A DNA stretch of 64,000 nucleotides. Source: Piliocolobus tephrosceles (Eukaryota > Chordata > Mammalia > Primates > Cercopithecidae). The stretch covers positions 8,099,918 through 8,163,917 of the forward strand of contig NC_045436.1 of the NCBI RefSeq assembly GCF_002776525.5, written 5' to 3'. Numbering within the stretch: the first letter of the stretch is position 1; each line of letters starts with the position of its first letter. The notes beneath the pieces are model-generated. The model made no database searches, was not told the DNA's origin, and saw only the letters and a list, made by a program, of their open reading frames with translations. Positions 1 through 11,330 of this stretch are shown piece by piece. Made by a program: the position numbers and the translations under genes.

Positions 1-1103
1 CGTGAAAAATATTTTTAGGTATATTGCTAAGTTCTGAAACAATAAAAAGGGCCATATAAAACATTCATATTTATTACTACCTAGAAGCCACAATTCCTCC
101 AGTATAACTCATTTTCCAAACTGCAAGGAAATGGTTCACTTTATAAAATATAAATGATTACTTAAAAAAAGCTCTATCTTCCACATAAAGCACTAGTCTT
201 ATATCCTATAATTTCAAAAGGGCATTCTATCTGCTCTTTGATTTGATAATATTTCTGGGAAATAACTTTAATTCAAATAAACCCGGATTCAGGCACGTGT
301 ATCAGCACTGGCAGACCCAGACTTGCTGTTTAGCTAGTGGTTCACCTGAGAAGGATTTAAGAATTATAAGTCATTATTGTCAAGTAGATTTTACTTGAGG
401 ACCTTCTGTGTCTCCAGCACTGAACTAGGTGTTGGAATGATTTATGGGACAGCGTTAAGGGTATAGAACCTGTTTCTAATTCAACTTTTGAGTGAAAAAA
501 TATATGCAATAGCTCTACAATTTGGGAAAATGTGATGACTATGCAATACATATAAGGGGTCCCCATGCTCACTTGCTATACAATTTCTGGTAATTATATT
601 TTAACAAAAGCAAGACATTTTGGAAGCACAGTGCTATTCTGAATGTGGTCCAAAACACTAATAGAGTACGCACATTGACCTGCCTAAGTAGTGCTGTCTA
701 CTCAGAGGAATCCTGATCTAAAAAACATCATCTGTGGCCTCAACTGTCCATTTTTCCATATTAGCATTTCCAACATTCTGTTTTGGGGAAAACCTAATAG
801 AAGGTCTGTGGGGGAAAAAAGTTGCATATTCAAGTAATTTCATGAAGTCCTGCTTGCTGAATCACCTGCTTGGAATGTCACAATGCATAGTAGCTTAATA
901 AGACTTCTGAGAAGTCTTGCACAAAAGGTAACTGTTTGATGTTGTCTGACTCAGCATTTCCAAAACTTAATTTAACATGAGGTTTTTTTTTTTTTTTCAT
1001 AGACCATGTACTAACACCCCAATAAACCCCAGTTTTGAAAACTTAAGCTAGATATACTAATAAGATTATTACTACTGTAGTAAGTCTGTATTTTGTCCTG
1101 GGT
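1..1103. other. Unique AT-rich sequence, no feature seen
   Basis: No repeat or exon-like structure was recognised. The only simple tract is a 15-base T run at 983-997. Reading frames here are short and carry no recognisable motif. Confidence 0.5.
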
Positions 1104-1113
1104 AGAAATTCAC

Positions 1114-1433
1114 TGGGCTGGGTGCAGTGGCTCACATCTGCTATCCCAGCACTTTGGGAGGCCAAGGCAAGCTGATTACTTGAGCTCAGCATTTCAAGAC
1201 AAGACCACCCTGAGCAACATGATGAAACCCTGTATCTACAAAAACTGCAAAGAAATTAGCTGGGTGTAATGCCATGTGCCTATAGTCCCAGCTACTTGGG
1301 AGGCTGAGGTGAGAGGACGGCCTGAGCCCAGGAGGTAGAGGTTGCAGTGAGCTATGATCATGCCACTGCAATCCAGCTTGGGCTACAGGGCCAGACCCTG
1401 TCTCCCACCCCCCAGAAAAAGAAAGAAAAGAAA
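1114..1433 (+). mobile_element. AluJ-type SINE, full length
   Basis: The sequence starts ggctgggtgcagtggctcac, has both Alu monomers and ends in an A-rich tail of aaag units. The right monomer reads 'cctgagcccaggaggtagagg' and 'gtgagctatgatcatgcc', which is AluJ-like and therefore old. A perfect 10-bp target-site duplication, agaaattcac, flanks it at 1104-1113 and 1434-1443. An 86-codon antisense frame across it is only Alu sequence. Confidence 0.93.
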
Positions 1434-1523
1434 AGAAATTCACCATACTCCTGCTGTGGTTGGTTTAGAAGACTGCAACCTCAATCATGTGTAATGTGGT
1501 GGCCTCTTTGCTATAATTCTAAA

Positions 1524-1552
1524 ACACACACACACACACGCAACACACACAC
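1524..1552. repeat. (CA)n microsatellite, interrupted
   Basis: About 14 CA units, broken once by 'gcaa'. Probably length-variable. Confidence 0.9.
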
Positions 1553-2484
1553 TTCTGACTTTTCAAGGTGGTCACTACTCCTCATATCAAAATCTCCCTA
1601 TGGAAATTGGTGTAATCTAAGAGATTTTGAATTAACAATGAAGTTATAGTAACTACCCATGTTAACAAATAACAGTATGAAATAATGATACATTTATTTT
1701 ATTAGTATTCTTAGTTCTTCTGTTTAAAAGGTATTGTTAGTGGTAAGCTTCTTCGAAACAGGATGTTCTGGAAATCCTTACTTTAAAATGAGATCAGATT
1801 CTTGATTTCTGTAGGAACTGACTTCGTTGCAATCGCTCTCTTCCCTGAGCTCTGAGTATCAAGTTATTATATTCTAGATATTCAATACATGATTCCCAAA
1901 TTGATGAAATTGCTTAAAATTTCCATTATAATTCTTGTCACCAACCAATAATATTTATTGAATTGCTTGTTTTTACATGACGTTACATGATACATACGTT
2001 TTTGAATCAAAGGCAGGATTTATATAACATATATCCTCAGACAGCCGTTTGGTTGAAACACAGCTAAACAGAAAAAAGTCCATGGACTGAGACACTGTAG
2101 AAACTATAGAAACATCTATAAGGCATGGAAAAATCCACATTCCCCATGGAAATATGTTTGTGACACTACTGAGAACAGATTTTGGTTTGTTTACAACATA
2201 GGAATACAGCATAAAATAAGGAGTTTCATGAACATGTGGAACATGCTGAAGTTTTGCAAAGTTCATTTTGTTGACTGCTGTGTGTTGACTAGGGCTGTGC
2301 CTAGGGTCCCAGTTCTAGCTTTTCCACTTTTAGGTTATTTCGTTGAGTTTTGATGTCCTTCTCTGTGATATGAAGACCGAATAATCTGCTTCTTTGTTAC
2401 TGTGTTGGTCCAAATAGGCTGACACAGCAAATACAGAGAACAGACACAGCTACAGAAAGAGAGGGCATCAGTCCTCAGCTAGGG
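1553..2484. other. Unique sequence, no feature seen
   Basis: No interspersed repeat or RNA gene recognised. A 97-codon minus-strand frame at 1973-2266 has no family motif and is not supported as a gene. Confidence 0.4.
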
Positions 2485-2665
2485 TGCCAGCTCCACCCTT
2501 TATAAGCTCCATGACAAGGGCAAAGTACTTAACTCTTTGAGCTTCCATTTCTACTTCTGCAAAATGAAGATCATATCTGCCAGGCAATTTATTTTGAAGA
2601 TTGATTATACTATATGCAAAGTACTTAGCACAGTTCCTGGCACATAAAAAGAGAAGTTATTGCTA
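2485..2665 (+). mobile_element. MIR SINE fragment
   Basis: Matches the MIR core in order: 'ctccatgacaagggcaaagtacttaactctttgagc', then 'caaaatgaagat', then 'aaagtacttagcacagttcctggcacata'. It is heavily diverged, as expected for a Mesozoic tRNA-derived SINE. Confidence 0.85.
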
Positions 2666-2844
2666 GCACCTATAATGCAGATGCAGGCACTTCTGTAAAC
2701 TGTTATAGAAATAAAATAGAATTAGCAATAATCATTATGAGAAAACTTCATGCTAACAGCTAGAATAGTCTCCCCTTTAATCTGAGTAGTCTTTTACATC
2801 ATGTGTGAGAGAAAAGGAAGTTGGACTAAGTTGCTTCTTAAGCT

Positions 2845-3012
2845 ATGTGATCTTGGTTAATTTCACTAAGTGCTGTTCTGAGGATTTTCAAGGAAGTGAA
2901 TATCACTTCACTCACAGAAGTGCTAAGTGGGTTTAAATGAGATGATATATGAAAAATCCTTAGTATGGCACTTGGCTGATGGTGGGTACCCAATAAATGC
3001 TAATTTTCTGCT
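2845..3012 (+). mobile_element. MIR SINE fragment
   Basis: MIR landmarks remain: 'agctatgtgatcttggttaatttcac', 'taaatgagatgatatatg' and the 3' part 'ggcacttggctgatggtgggtacccaataaatgcta'. More diverged than the MIR just upstream. Confidence 0.7.
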
Positions 3013-3069
3013 TTTTGTTTGAAAAACTAGTGTTAGTACCAAATATAGAAATAACAAAGTAAATATTGC

Positions 3070-3215
3070 ATTTGTAGAGTGCCTAATATGTGTTCAATCT
3101 CACTTAAAAATCACAGTGAACTTTGTATTATTATTCTCTATTTCACAGAAGGAGTGAAGCTCAAAGAGGTGCAAAGATCTGTGCAAGACAGGGCACTGGA
3201 GCCTTGTGGTGGTTT
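3070..3215 (+). mobile_element. MIR-related SINE fragment
   Basis: Resembles the MIRb/MIR3-type 3' region: 'gagtgcctaatatgtgttcaat', 'attattattctctatttcacagaagg', 'gaagctcaaagaggtgcaaagatc'. Three MIR-class pieces in a row suggest an old, undisturbed stretch. Confidence 0.55.
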
Positions 3216-3622
3216 TACCACATTACAGAGTCCTCTGGACGGACTATCACAGAGTTCTTGTTATGGTAGCACATATTTGCGGTATATTCTTCTGCAGGTG
3301 CAAACGTGGTTATTGACCTCTGTAGAGGGGCAAAGATTTTAAGGTGCTATCCAAAGTATATATTTTGGAATTTTGCAGTCTAAATTTCAAGAGATGTTAT
3401 CTTTTTATTAGGAAAAACAAAAGAGGGGAATAACCCTATTCCTAGTCAGTCTTGAGATACAATCTATCCCGTGAGCCAGAGACAAGTAAGAAATGCGTTC
3501 CTGGCCAGGCTGATGACTGTCGCTGTCTGAGACACTGGAGTGCATCAGAAGGAATCACGTTAATGTATGAACCAGAGCTACCAGATGCCAAGCCCTTTGC
3601 TCACGGCAGGAAATGCAAAGAT

Positions 3623-3637
3623 AAAAAAAAAAAAAAA
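3623..3637. repeat. Poly(A) run, 15 bases
   Basis: A pure A tract with no AATAAA signal or SINE body in front of it, so probably a simple mononucleotide repeat. Confidence 0.8.
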
Positions 3638-3767
3638 GTAAAGTTTGTTTCCTAGGAATAACCAGCTGGATGGGAAAAGTAGGCAATTAACTGGGTACTA
3701 AACTGCTATGCAATAATTATTGTACTCTGCTTGGACATAAAGGTCCACAGCAGGAAATGAAATAATG

Positions 3768-3980
3768 TATGTCAAGCACCAAGTGCTAAGGTGCTTTACG
3801 TGGTTTCTCTTATTTCATTCTGCTACTGACTCTGTGAGGCAGGTATTATTGTTCAAATGAAGAAACAGGAACTGAGAAAGGTGAACAAACTTGCCCTAAA
3901 TCATATGAGTATTAAAAGGCTAAGCCAGGAGTTATTTAGGTATGTTTGCTCTCAAGATCACACTCTGCCTGTTTACTGCA
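3768..3980 (+). mobile_element. MIR SINE fragment
   Basis: Follows the MIRb pattern: 'caccaagtgctaaggtgctttacgtgg', 'ctctgtgaggcaggtattattgttcaaatgaagaaacagg', 'ctgagaaaggtgaac', 'ttgccctaaatcatatgag'. Confidence 0.8.
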
Positions 3981-5964
3981 GGGAGATCCAGGTGATCTGA
4001 AACTTTCTGCAGCACTCTGCGACAGTAAACACAGCTTGTACATATATTTACTCCTGTAGGAGTAAATATAACAGCATTTTCGTATTACTTTATGTGTATT
4101 TAATATATGGGTCAATTTATTCATGACAAACTTTAGCAATAATTACTCTCATATTTATAATAGGAGGTAAGTTGACCATAATTTTTGGAAAACATGAACT
4201 CACTTGTTAAGGAGTCTAATTTACTCCACCTAATATTAGGCAACTCTCAGAGCTCTTCATCACTTTCTAATTCTAACCATTTACTTTCATGGGGAACATT
4301 ACCTACCCATGTTGGTAGATCATTTTCTATAAATTATGTACAACACAAGTAGCAGCGTATAACACCACTACTTAAATAAATATGTATTATTTATAGTGTC
4401 ACAGGTGAAGTATTGAAAGAAATGATATAATTTGCCAAGAATCCCATTTTGAAAATAACTCATCCAGAATGCTGAACCTGTGCAATGCTGGCTGTTTTCC
4501 GCTGTTTAGATTTTTTTGTAATAAATGTGTGTTATAATAAAATATTTCAAATAAACACTGCATTATTAATGTACCTTGTACTTGCCCTAGGGCAGCTGAG
4601 GCATAAATGGTTCATCTAAATTCTGGGTTCTTCCTGCGACACACACAGTACTTCTAATAGTTCACTATGTGAAGACTATACCTTTATTGTTTCCATTTCT
4701 ACCCAAATGCTACTTGCCGATGTAGTACCTACAGTATTTAATGCTCTACAACCAAGTATAAATTTTTCCCCTCTTAACTTCAGTGCCATGTGTCTACAGC
4801 AAAACTAGTATTATTTAATATTGCTAATATTTTCAAAAGATCACATATATGGGTGAATTTCTTCTCTAGTTCCATAAGAACTGTTGTCTTTTCTTCTATC
4901 TTTCACTGGGTTAAAAACAATTTTAAGTGACGACAACATGCATGGTTCTTAAACTGTGCTGTGGATCATTTCGAGGCCAAGAGTATTAATATAGCAGTAT
5001 CACTTTGTGCTTTGGGACATTAATAACCTAGAATTACCAGAGAAGAAAACACGTTACAAATTGGTCACTCTCAGCAATTACTTTTACCACAATGGGACTA
5101 AGGGACAGACCCTTTTACCTCCCCATTTTTCAAATTCATATCTATGACATTATGCAGTTTCCACTAAATATTACCTAGTGGTTAATTAAAAATTATGAAA
5201 TGGTATTCATTCCAAAGTATTAATCAATACTTGCAATCCATTTACCCTGAGTGTACAGATCAATTTCTAGAAGTAGACTTATAAGCTGTTTATCTTCTAC
5301 ATTTTTCTTGGCTAAGATATACTTTTAGAGATAAAAAAGTATATATATATATGAAAATAAAATTTCATAGCTAAAATTAGAAATTGTAAACTGCCCTTTA
5401 ATGGAATAATCATAAGAGTTTTTTTATTAATAGCCTGCTAAGAAAGCCATCTTTTACATTCTTTCTACACCAGGTTTCAACCTGTTGCTGATGTACTGGA
5501 ATGCTTCAGCAGGCTGATGCACGCTGGCGTTCTCCCTAGAGGTCCCATTGAACAAGGATTTCAACACAGTCGTAACATTCTTAAACAGAGTCGGCTTCAT
5601 CAGTGGACTCCAAAGTCAAGGTCAGATAAATCCACTGAACAGGCAGCCAGGTGTGTCAGGACTAGATAGACATGTCCCAGATTTGCAAGTCAGAAAGGGG
5701 GCAGAGAAGCAATCAGTTCTTGTAGGTTCCTCTGTGCTGATATGCTGGGGGTATCTGGTCTAGCAAAAGTGATTCTCAAATCAGAATGGGGAAACACTGG
5801 GAAATTATGGAGGAGGGAATAAGGGGAAGGAACCCTCCTTACTAAGAACTGTAACTCAACTTCTCCAAGATACCCGGTAAGGCTCTACACAAAAAATACC
5901 CCATATAAGCTATATGACACGGGGGTATATTGTGTATTTCCTTAAAAGGCAGGGAATTTAGAGG
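3981..5964. other. Unique AT-rich sequence
   Basis: No interspersed repeat recognised over about 2 kb. It holds a near-perfect palindrome (4043-4070, listed separately) and a short (TA)n tract at 5339-5352. Confidence 0.4.
4043..4070. repeat. Perfect 13-bp inverted repeat, 2-nt spacer
   Basis: The left arm tatatttactcct (4043-4055) and right arm aggagtaaatata (4058-4070) are exact reverse complements around 'gt'. It could extrude as a cruciform or serve as a symmetric protein site. No function is shown. Confidence 0.85.
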
Positions 5965-6215
5965 AATAATTAGGAGTACATGGTCTCCGGAGCCAAACAG
6001 TCTTGGTCCAACTCCCAAGAATTCCTTAGTTGTGTAGGATCTCAGTAAGTTACAGAATCTCTCTGGGAATCCCTTCATCAAGTCAAGGTGGATGATAATT
6101 GTACTCTCTCCCTGGGTTGTGGTGAAGGTTAAATGCATTAGTATGTAATGAATTTACAGCAGTATCCCACATAGAGTGAGTTTTCAATAAATCTTAACTA
6201 TTATAGTTAGCAAAT
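5965..6215 (+). mobile_element. MIR SINE, nearly full length
   Basis: Runs from the 5' part ('aggagtacatggtctccggagccaaac') through 'tgtgtaggatctcagtaagttac' to 'cagtatcccacatagagtgagttttcaataaatcttaactatta'. Diverged but in consensus order. Confidence 0.8.
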
Positions 6216-6499
6216 ATTCTTGGCAAGTTGAGGGATTTAAGCTTTGTTATATCTAAACAGGGCTCAATTATTGCTGGCAATTTTTTTTCAGGTATTGTCT
6301 TTGTTCCTGACAATGCTGTGAATTGAGGGGAAGCCTCAGTTACTAGTACTGATCTATGATTGGAAGTTATTTTGCTTCAAACACTCCACTAGGTAACAGG
6401 AAATACTCTCTATGATTCTATTTTCAAGGAGAAGGAACAAAATGAAAAGGCGTCCAGCTAGTGAAATGTAAGTTAAGTTAAACATTCTGATACTATGAA

Positions 6500-6594
6500 A
6501 GTTGAAGTTTTCGAGTAAGAGATAAGTAGAAGGCAGAGCAGGACATTCCAGGGAGAAGGAGCAGCAAGGGCAGAGGCCGAGGGCTAGGAACGCT
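6500..6594 (+). mobile_element. L2 LINE fragment (interrupted)
   Basis: 'aggcagagcaggacattccagggagaaggagcagcaagggcagaggcc' resembles the L2 stretch 'ggaagagcattccaggcagagggaacagcaagtgcaaaggcc'. The LTR at 6595 seems to have landed in it. Residual L2 may continue after 7023. Confidence 0.5.
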
Positions 6595-7023
6595 TGTGGT
6601 TTGGATTGTGTTACTCCAAAATTTATATGTTGAAGTTCTAACCGCCAGCACCTTGGAATGGAACCTTATTTGCAAATAAGGTAGTTGCAGATAGTTGAGA
6701 TGAGGTCATTCTAGAATAGGGTGGGTCCCTAGTACAACATTCCTGGCATCTTTAGAGAAAAGGGGACATTTGGGCACAGACACACCTACAAGAAGGACAC
6801 TACGTGAATATCAGAGTTGTGCTGCCACAAGCAAAGGAACGGCTGGAAGCTAGGAGAGAAACCTGTAGCAGCACCTTCCCCAGCATCTTCGGATGGAGCA
6901 TGGCCCTGCCTGCACCTTGAGCTCAGACTTCTGGCCTCCAGAACTGTGAAACAATACATTTATGTTCTTTAAACCACTGGATTTGTGACATTGTGCTATG
7001 GCATCCATAGTAAACCAATACAG
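6595..7023 (+). mobile_element. ERVL-MaLR-type solo LTR (MLT1-like)
   Basis: Begins 'tgtggtttggattgtgttactccaaaatttatatgttgaagttctaacc'. It continues through 'gatgaggtcattctagaatagggtgggtcc' and ends 'ttctggcctccagaactgtgaaacaatac...ggcatccatagtaaaccaatac'. These are the landmark blocks of the MaLR/MLT1 LTR group. No internal retroviral sequence is present. The exact subfamily is uncertain. Confidence 0.75.
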
Positions 7024-7189
7024 GAATAAAAATGGAGCATGCAGGGGACTGATTCGATTTTAGATCAGTAGACTTACAGGGAAGTAAGCCTCGTGATAGG
7101 GTAGAAACAATGATGGAGGAACATGAAAGCCAGACAGACAAGTGTGGACATTATATTTGAACATGTTGCATGTGTGTGCTTATGTGTAT

Positions 7190-7573
7190 TTCTTCATCTT
7201 CATATTCATATATTCATCCATCCAATAAATATTTGAGCATCTACTCTATGCCAGGCACTGTTTTAGGCACTTGGGATGTATTGGGCCTAGAATGAAACTA
7301 TCATAAAAATTCTTGCCTTCATGGTGCTTATGTTCTAGCAGATACATACACGCACACAGTTTCTCAGCAGAACTATTTCTTCAAGTGAAATATTAAGTGG
7401 AAGCTCTCTACATGAGACCAATATCAATAAAATTGCTCTGGTAGAAGAGGTAAGTGGTGAAAGTGAACAGGGGACAAGTGGTTACTATTTGACCCACCTG
7501 TCTCATACATCTGTGCCTCTATGGCAGGTCCTCAGCCACCTTCAGGATTTCCAGAGTTCTCTCTGTAAAGGAC
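7190..7573 (+). mobile_element. L2 LINE fragment
   Basis: 'cattcatccatccaataaatatttgagcatctactctatgccaggcactgttttaggcacttggg' followed by 'attcttgccttcatggtgcttatgttctagcag' is the characteristic L2 3' region. Certainty falls after about 7360. Confidence 0.75.
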
Positions 7574-7958
7574 AGTGTCTTAGCCCATTCTGTGCTGCTA
7601 TAACAAAGCACCTGAGACTGGGTGATTATAATGAAAATAAATTTATTGGCTCCTGGTTCTGGAGGCTGAGGAGTTAAAGATTGAAGGACTGGCATCTGGC
7701 GAGGGCCTTCTTGCTGCATCATGCCATGGCAGAAGGTGAAAGGGCAAGAGAAAGTGAGGATGGGAGAACTCATCCTTTTATAAGGAATCCACTCCCCTCC
7801 ATAACAAACCCACTCCTGAGATCACAGCATTAATCTATTCTTGAGGGCAGAGCCTTTGTGGCCAAACCAGTTTTTAATGGTCCCACTTCTTACATGGTTG
7901 CACTGGGGATTAAGTCTCCAACACATGCTTTTGGGGGGATGCATTCAAACCATAGCAG
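7574..7958 (-). mobile_element. ERVL-MaLR-type solo LTR (MLT1/MST-like), reverse
   Basis: On the plus strand it opens with 'tgtcttagcccattctgtgctgctataacaaagcacctgagactggg', includes 'tgccatggcagaaggtgaaagggc', and closes 'gggattaagtctccaacacatgcttttggggggatgcattcaaaccatagca'. That is the reverse complement of a MaLR LTR. It splits the surrounding L2. Confidence 0.8.
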
Positions 7959-8160
7959 ATGGTTTGAGAGCCATTGTCATCAACAAACAGCAGTAGTGGT
8001 AGATTCTCGAACAGAGGAATAACATGAAGAAACGTCTGTTTTGGATGACCAGTCTGGAACTGATGTGCAGGATGGGATAGAAATGAGAAGACATTAAGGG
8101 AAGAGCAGAACCTAAGAGGCTGAACGTAGGAATTAATGGATGAATACCTCAGCAGTGATG
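7959..8160 (+). mobile_element. L2 LINE fragment (possible continuation)
   Basis: 'tctcgaacagaggaataacatgaagaaacgtctgttttggatgacc' resembles the L2 segment 'gagcaggggagtgacatgatctg...ggatcactctgg'. Probably the other half of the L2 interrupted by the preceding LTR. Confidence 0.45.
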
Positions 8161-9647
8161 TCCTGATGAGGGCACAGAGGTGGACAATGAGAAGCATTTT
8201 GTGTAGTGAGACTTATGGAGAAGAATGTGGGATCTAGGAAAAAGCAAAATTAAAAGTTTTGATCCCATGCAGCTATAATTCTGTACAAAAATGCATGTGT
8301 AAGAATGTACATTACAAAGTCTTGTAATCATAACAATATTAGCACCTGTCAAAGTACAATGGTATGTCTGCATCTGTACAGTGGGATATGATACAGTCAT
8401 GAATGAGATAGACTTCGATGTACTGATATGAAAAGGTCTCTGTAGCATTTCATGATATGGGACTAGTGCAGGAGCAGTCGATGAGCCAAGGGCAGAGCGA
8501 TGGGAATGTCTGCCCTGGGTGCAGGTAACCAGGGGATGTATTATCTGTAGAGTACTGAAAAACACTAAGGACTTACTATATCCAGTATGCTTTTTATTAT
8601 CACTGTGCAATAGCAATTGTTAACAATGTCAGTGATCAAATACTTCTTTCTGAAAAAAAAAAATTGTTGGTCTCAGTTTGAAACAATTGTTGCAGCTACT
8701 GTTGAATTTTAATAATATATGCAAGCTTCGAAGTAGTACATTTCTGTTACATACCCCTTAATAAGATTTGTAGTCTACATAGAAATTGATTCAGAGAATT
8801 TCTGGTTATAGAGTTGGCCTCTGACTCAGTAATATATGCTCATTTTGAGAGGAAAAATGCCAGTTCTGCTTTTTAATCTTTCTAATCACTGTGCTATCAT
8901 TGTTGATTGTGATTCTACTGCTTAATTGTAGAAAAGCTGCTTTCAAGGAGAGGTTGAACAATTCTGAATCATGAACTTTGGAAGTTTTTATAAAATGGAA
9001 TGGAAATGTATAATAAATTTTCTGGTGAAGACACTTTAGGAAATTTTTTTTACTGCATATGTATTTGGAAGCTGCTAAAAATCTATCCCAAATAAATAAA
9101 GACATGGACAGTATAATCATTTCTTCTGAAGTTTTTTTGTTAAATGGGATTTTATGAATCTCTGCCAGACTTTTCCTTATCATTAAGACTTTACTTAATT
9201 TGTGTATGTATTTTCTTATGTGAAGGAAACTTTTCAAAATAAAGATTAATAAAAAGTGTGTTGAGTTAATAAGTGAGGCTATATTAACAAATCCAGCCAT
9301 ACTTTCTATTAGACATGACTGCAAAATCTTGGATAAGTTTACAGAAGTTAATGCTTGAATACAGAACTATTCACTACTGTGGCAGGCCAATATGTAGGTA
9401 TAAGTTTTTTAAAAAAATCAATGTAGCTAAAAATATTTATTATCTTTATTTTATGCATTATTTTACTTATTTTTAGAGTTTTAGATATATATGAAATTTA
9501 ATAAACATTTTCACTTACTGTTTTCTTTCTTTAAACATTATTATTTACTTTTAATCTAATGATTATTACCAAAAATAAAGAAGAATGGTTAAAAATTGTC
9601 TCCAGGTATTAAATGTGCTAGACTTTTATGTCTTTATGCAGAATAGG
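8161..9647. other. Unique AT-rich sequence, no feature seen
   Basis: No repeat family recognised. An A run lies at about 8653-8663. Two minus-strand frames of 155 and 172 codons (8149-8616, 8806-9324) are the longest here, but neither carries a domain motif and the base composition is not coding-like. Confidence 0.4.
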
Positions 9648-9895
9648 GTACATGTGTATATATACATATATACGTATATAATATGTCTGTATGTGTATAT
9701 ATGTCTGTATATGTGTGTGTATATATATATACATATATAAACATACATGTAAATTTGTATATATACATATATATGTATATACACACACTGTATGTATGAA
9801 AAAGTATATATGTATACATACATGCACACTGTGATTCTGATTAATTAGCAAACAAGTATATATGCATCTGTATGTACAATATATATAAATGCACA
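9648..9895. repeat. Compound (TA/TG/CA)n microsatellite
   Basis: About 250 bp of interleaved tatata, tgtgta, catata and cacaca units. Overlapping antisense frames rich in Tyr, Ile and His are low-complexity artefacts. Confidence 0.9.
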
Positions 9896-10764
9896 TATAA
9901 TATTTGTAGTGATGCTTAAACATGTAGAGCATTTTGGAAGGATGGCACAGAATGTTTCTCTTAAGGAATGGGACTAGGAGAAAAACACAGGAAGACTTAC
10001 TTTTCATTTTATATCTTCTGTTCTATTTGCATTTCAAGCAGCTTATATATTACTTCAGTAATATTTTAAAGACTAGTTTAACTTTTAAGATAAAATGACC
10101 TGACATTTAACACCTAGGATGTTCCAGGTATCAGTTAAAAAGTTTTCCAAAGAGACGACGTTCTAGTGCCTCAGTGCCTACAGTATGCATCCTCATAACC
10201 CATGTCTGGGAACCTGACTTCACCAACTGCTAGAATGTGAGCTTGGGGACATTCTGAGGTGCAGCTTCATCTATCTGAGCCTGTTTCTCCTTTAGTGAGA
10301 TTAGAACAAGAGTAGAACCCACCTAATAAAGTTGACTTGGATATAAAATAAGTTAATCCCAGCAAATAGTTGGCACTGTTAATATTACCTACTAGTGAGA
10401 ATGTGATCTCACTTTTGAAAAAAAGAATGAAAGAATTCCTTAAGGGAGCATACGAATTAAAGGAGTTGACAAGGAGCATGGAGGTAAAGCAGCAATCATC
10501 ATCTACAGGGTTCTTGCAGGAGAGCATGAGGGTGGAGAACAAGAGCAGGGTCAATGTGCAGCTTGCACAGACCAAGGAGTAGCTCAGAAGGGAGAAAGCC
10601 ATGGACATCACGGGCAGCCAAGTCCTGCAAGGAGGCTGTGAATGACAGGGGTGCACTGAATTTCAGATCTTTGGCTACTGAAGCAAGGTGCTAAGGTTTG
10701 GCCAGGTGTGAAAGTTGAGCAGTGAGCTTGGAAGTCTGTAGAGAGATTGATGGTGCACAGCGAT
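9896..10764. other. Unique sequence, no clear feature
   Basis: No family assigned with confidence. Faint L2-like text ('aactgctagaatgtgagcttgggg', near 10230) is too short to call. Confidence 0.35.
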
Positions 10765-10857
10765 AGCTAATAACATGTTGGGTTATCGTTCTAAGCACAT
10801 TTCATGTATCAATTCATTTAAGCCTCACAATAGCTTTCTGCAGTAGGTTCTATTCTT
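10765..10857 (+). mobile_element. MIR SINE, 5' part of an interrupted copy
   Basis: 'ttctaagcacatttcatgtatcaattcatttaagcctcacaatagctttctgcagtaggttctattctt' matches the MIRb middle region and continues after the Alu at 11165. Confidence 0.8.
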
Positions 10858-11164
10858 TTATTTTATTTATTTATTTTTTTAGATGGCGTCTTGCTCTTGT
10901 CGCCCAGGTTGGAGTGCAGTGGTACGACCTGGACTCACTGCAACCTCTGACTCCTGGGTTCAAGTGATTCTCCAGCCTCAGCCTTCTGAATAGCTGGGAT
11001 TACAGGTGCCCAACATCACACCCAGCTAATTTATGTAGTTTTTGTAGAGATGGGGTTTCACCACGTTGGCCAGGCTGGTCTTGAATGCCTGACCTCAAGT
11101 GATCCACCCGCCTCAGCCTCCCAAAGTGCTGGGATTAGAGGAGTGAGCCACCGCACCCGGCCAT
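10858..11164 (-). mobile_element. AluS-type SINE inserted in MIR
   Basis: Starts with an ATTT/T-rich tail, then 'agatggcgtcttgctcttgtcgcccagg', and ends 'gtgagccaccgcacccggcc'. The near-perfect 14-bp target duplication taggttctattctt (10844-10857) / taggttccattctt (11165-11178) is itself MIR sequence, so the Alu is younger than its host. Confidence 0.93.
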
Positions 11165-11330
11165 TAGGTTCCATTCTTATCCCCTTTAACAGATGAAGAA
11201 ACTGAGGTACAGAAGGCAAGAAGCTTGGTTGTATCATTCAGTTAGTATGTGGTAGAGCCAGAATTAGAATCCAGATCGTTGAGCTCCAAAGGCCAGTCTC
11301 TTAACCACACCACTGAATTACCTGCCTGAA
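11165..11330 (+). mobile_element. MIR SINE, 3' part of an interrupted copy
   Basis: Resumes with 'ttcttatcccctttaacagatgaagaaactgaggtacagaaggc' and 'gtatgtggtagagccagaattagaatccagatc', directly continuing the upstream half. Confidence 0.85.

Noticed and set aside
1186..1446. 86-codon antisense frame with a protein-like look
   Set aside because: It is antisense Alu. The same peptide pattern recurs in the Alus at 21240, 24376, 31863, 36013 and 48866.
8806..9324. 172-codon minus-strand frame
   Set aside because: AT-rich, Lys/Ile/Ser-heavy, no motif, no splice or codon signal. Consistent with chance in AT-rich DNA.
9618..10007. 129-codon Tyr/Ile/His-rich antisense frames
   Set aside because: Translation of the TA/TG microsatellite.
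10370..10656. Opposed frames of 70 and 129 codons
   Set aside because: They overlap on opposite strands with no motif. No evidence favours either.
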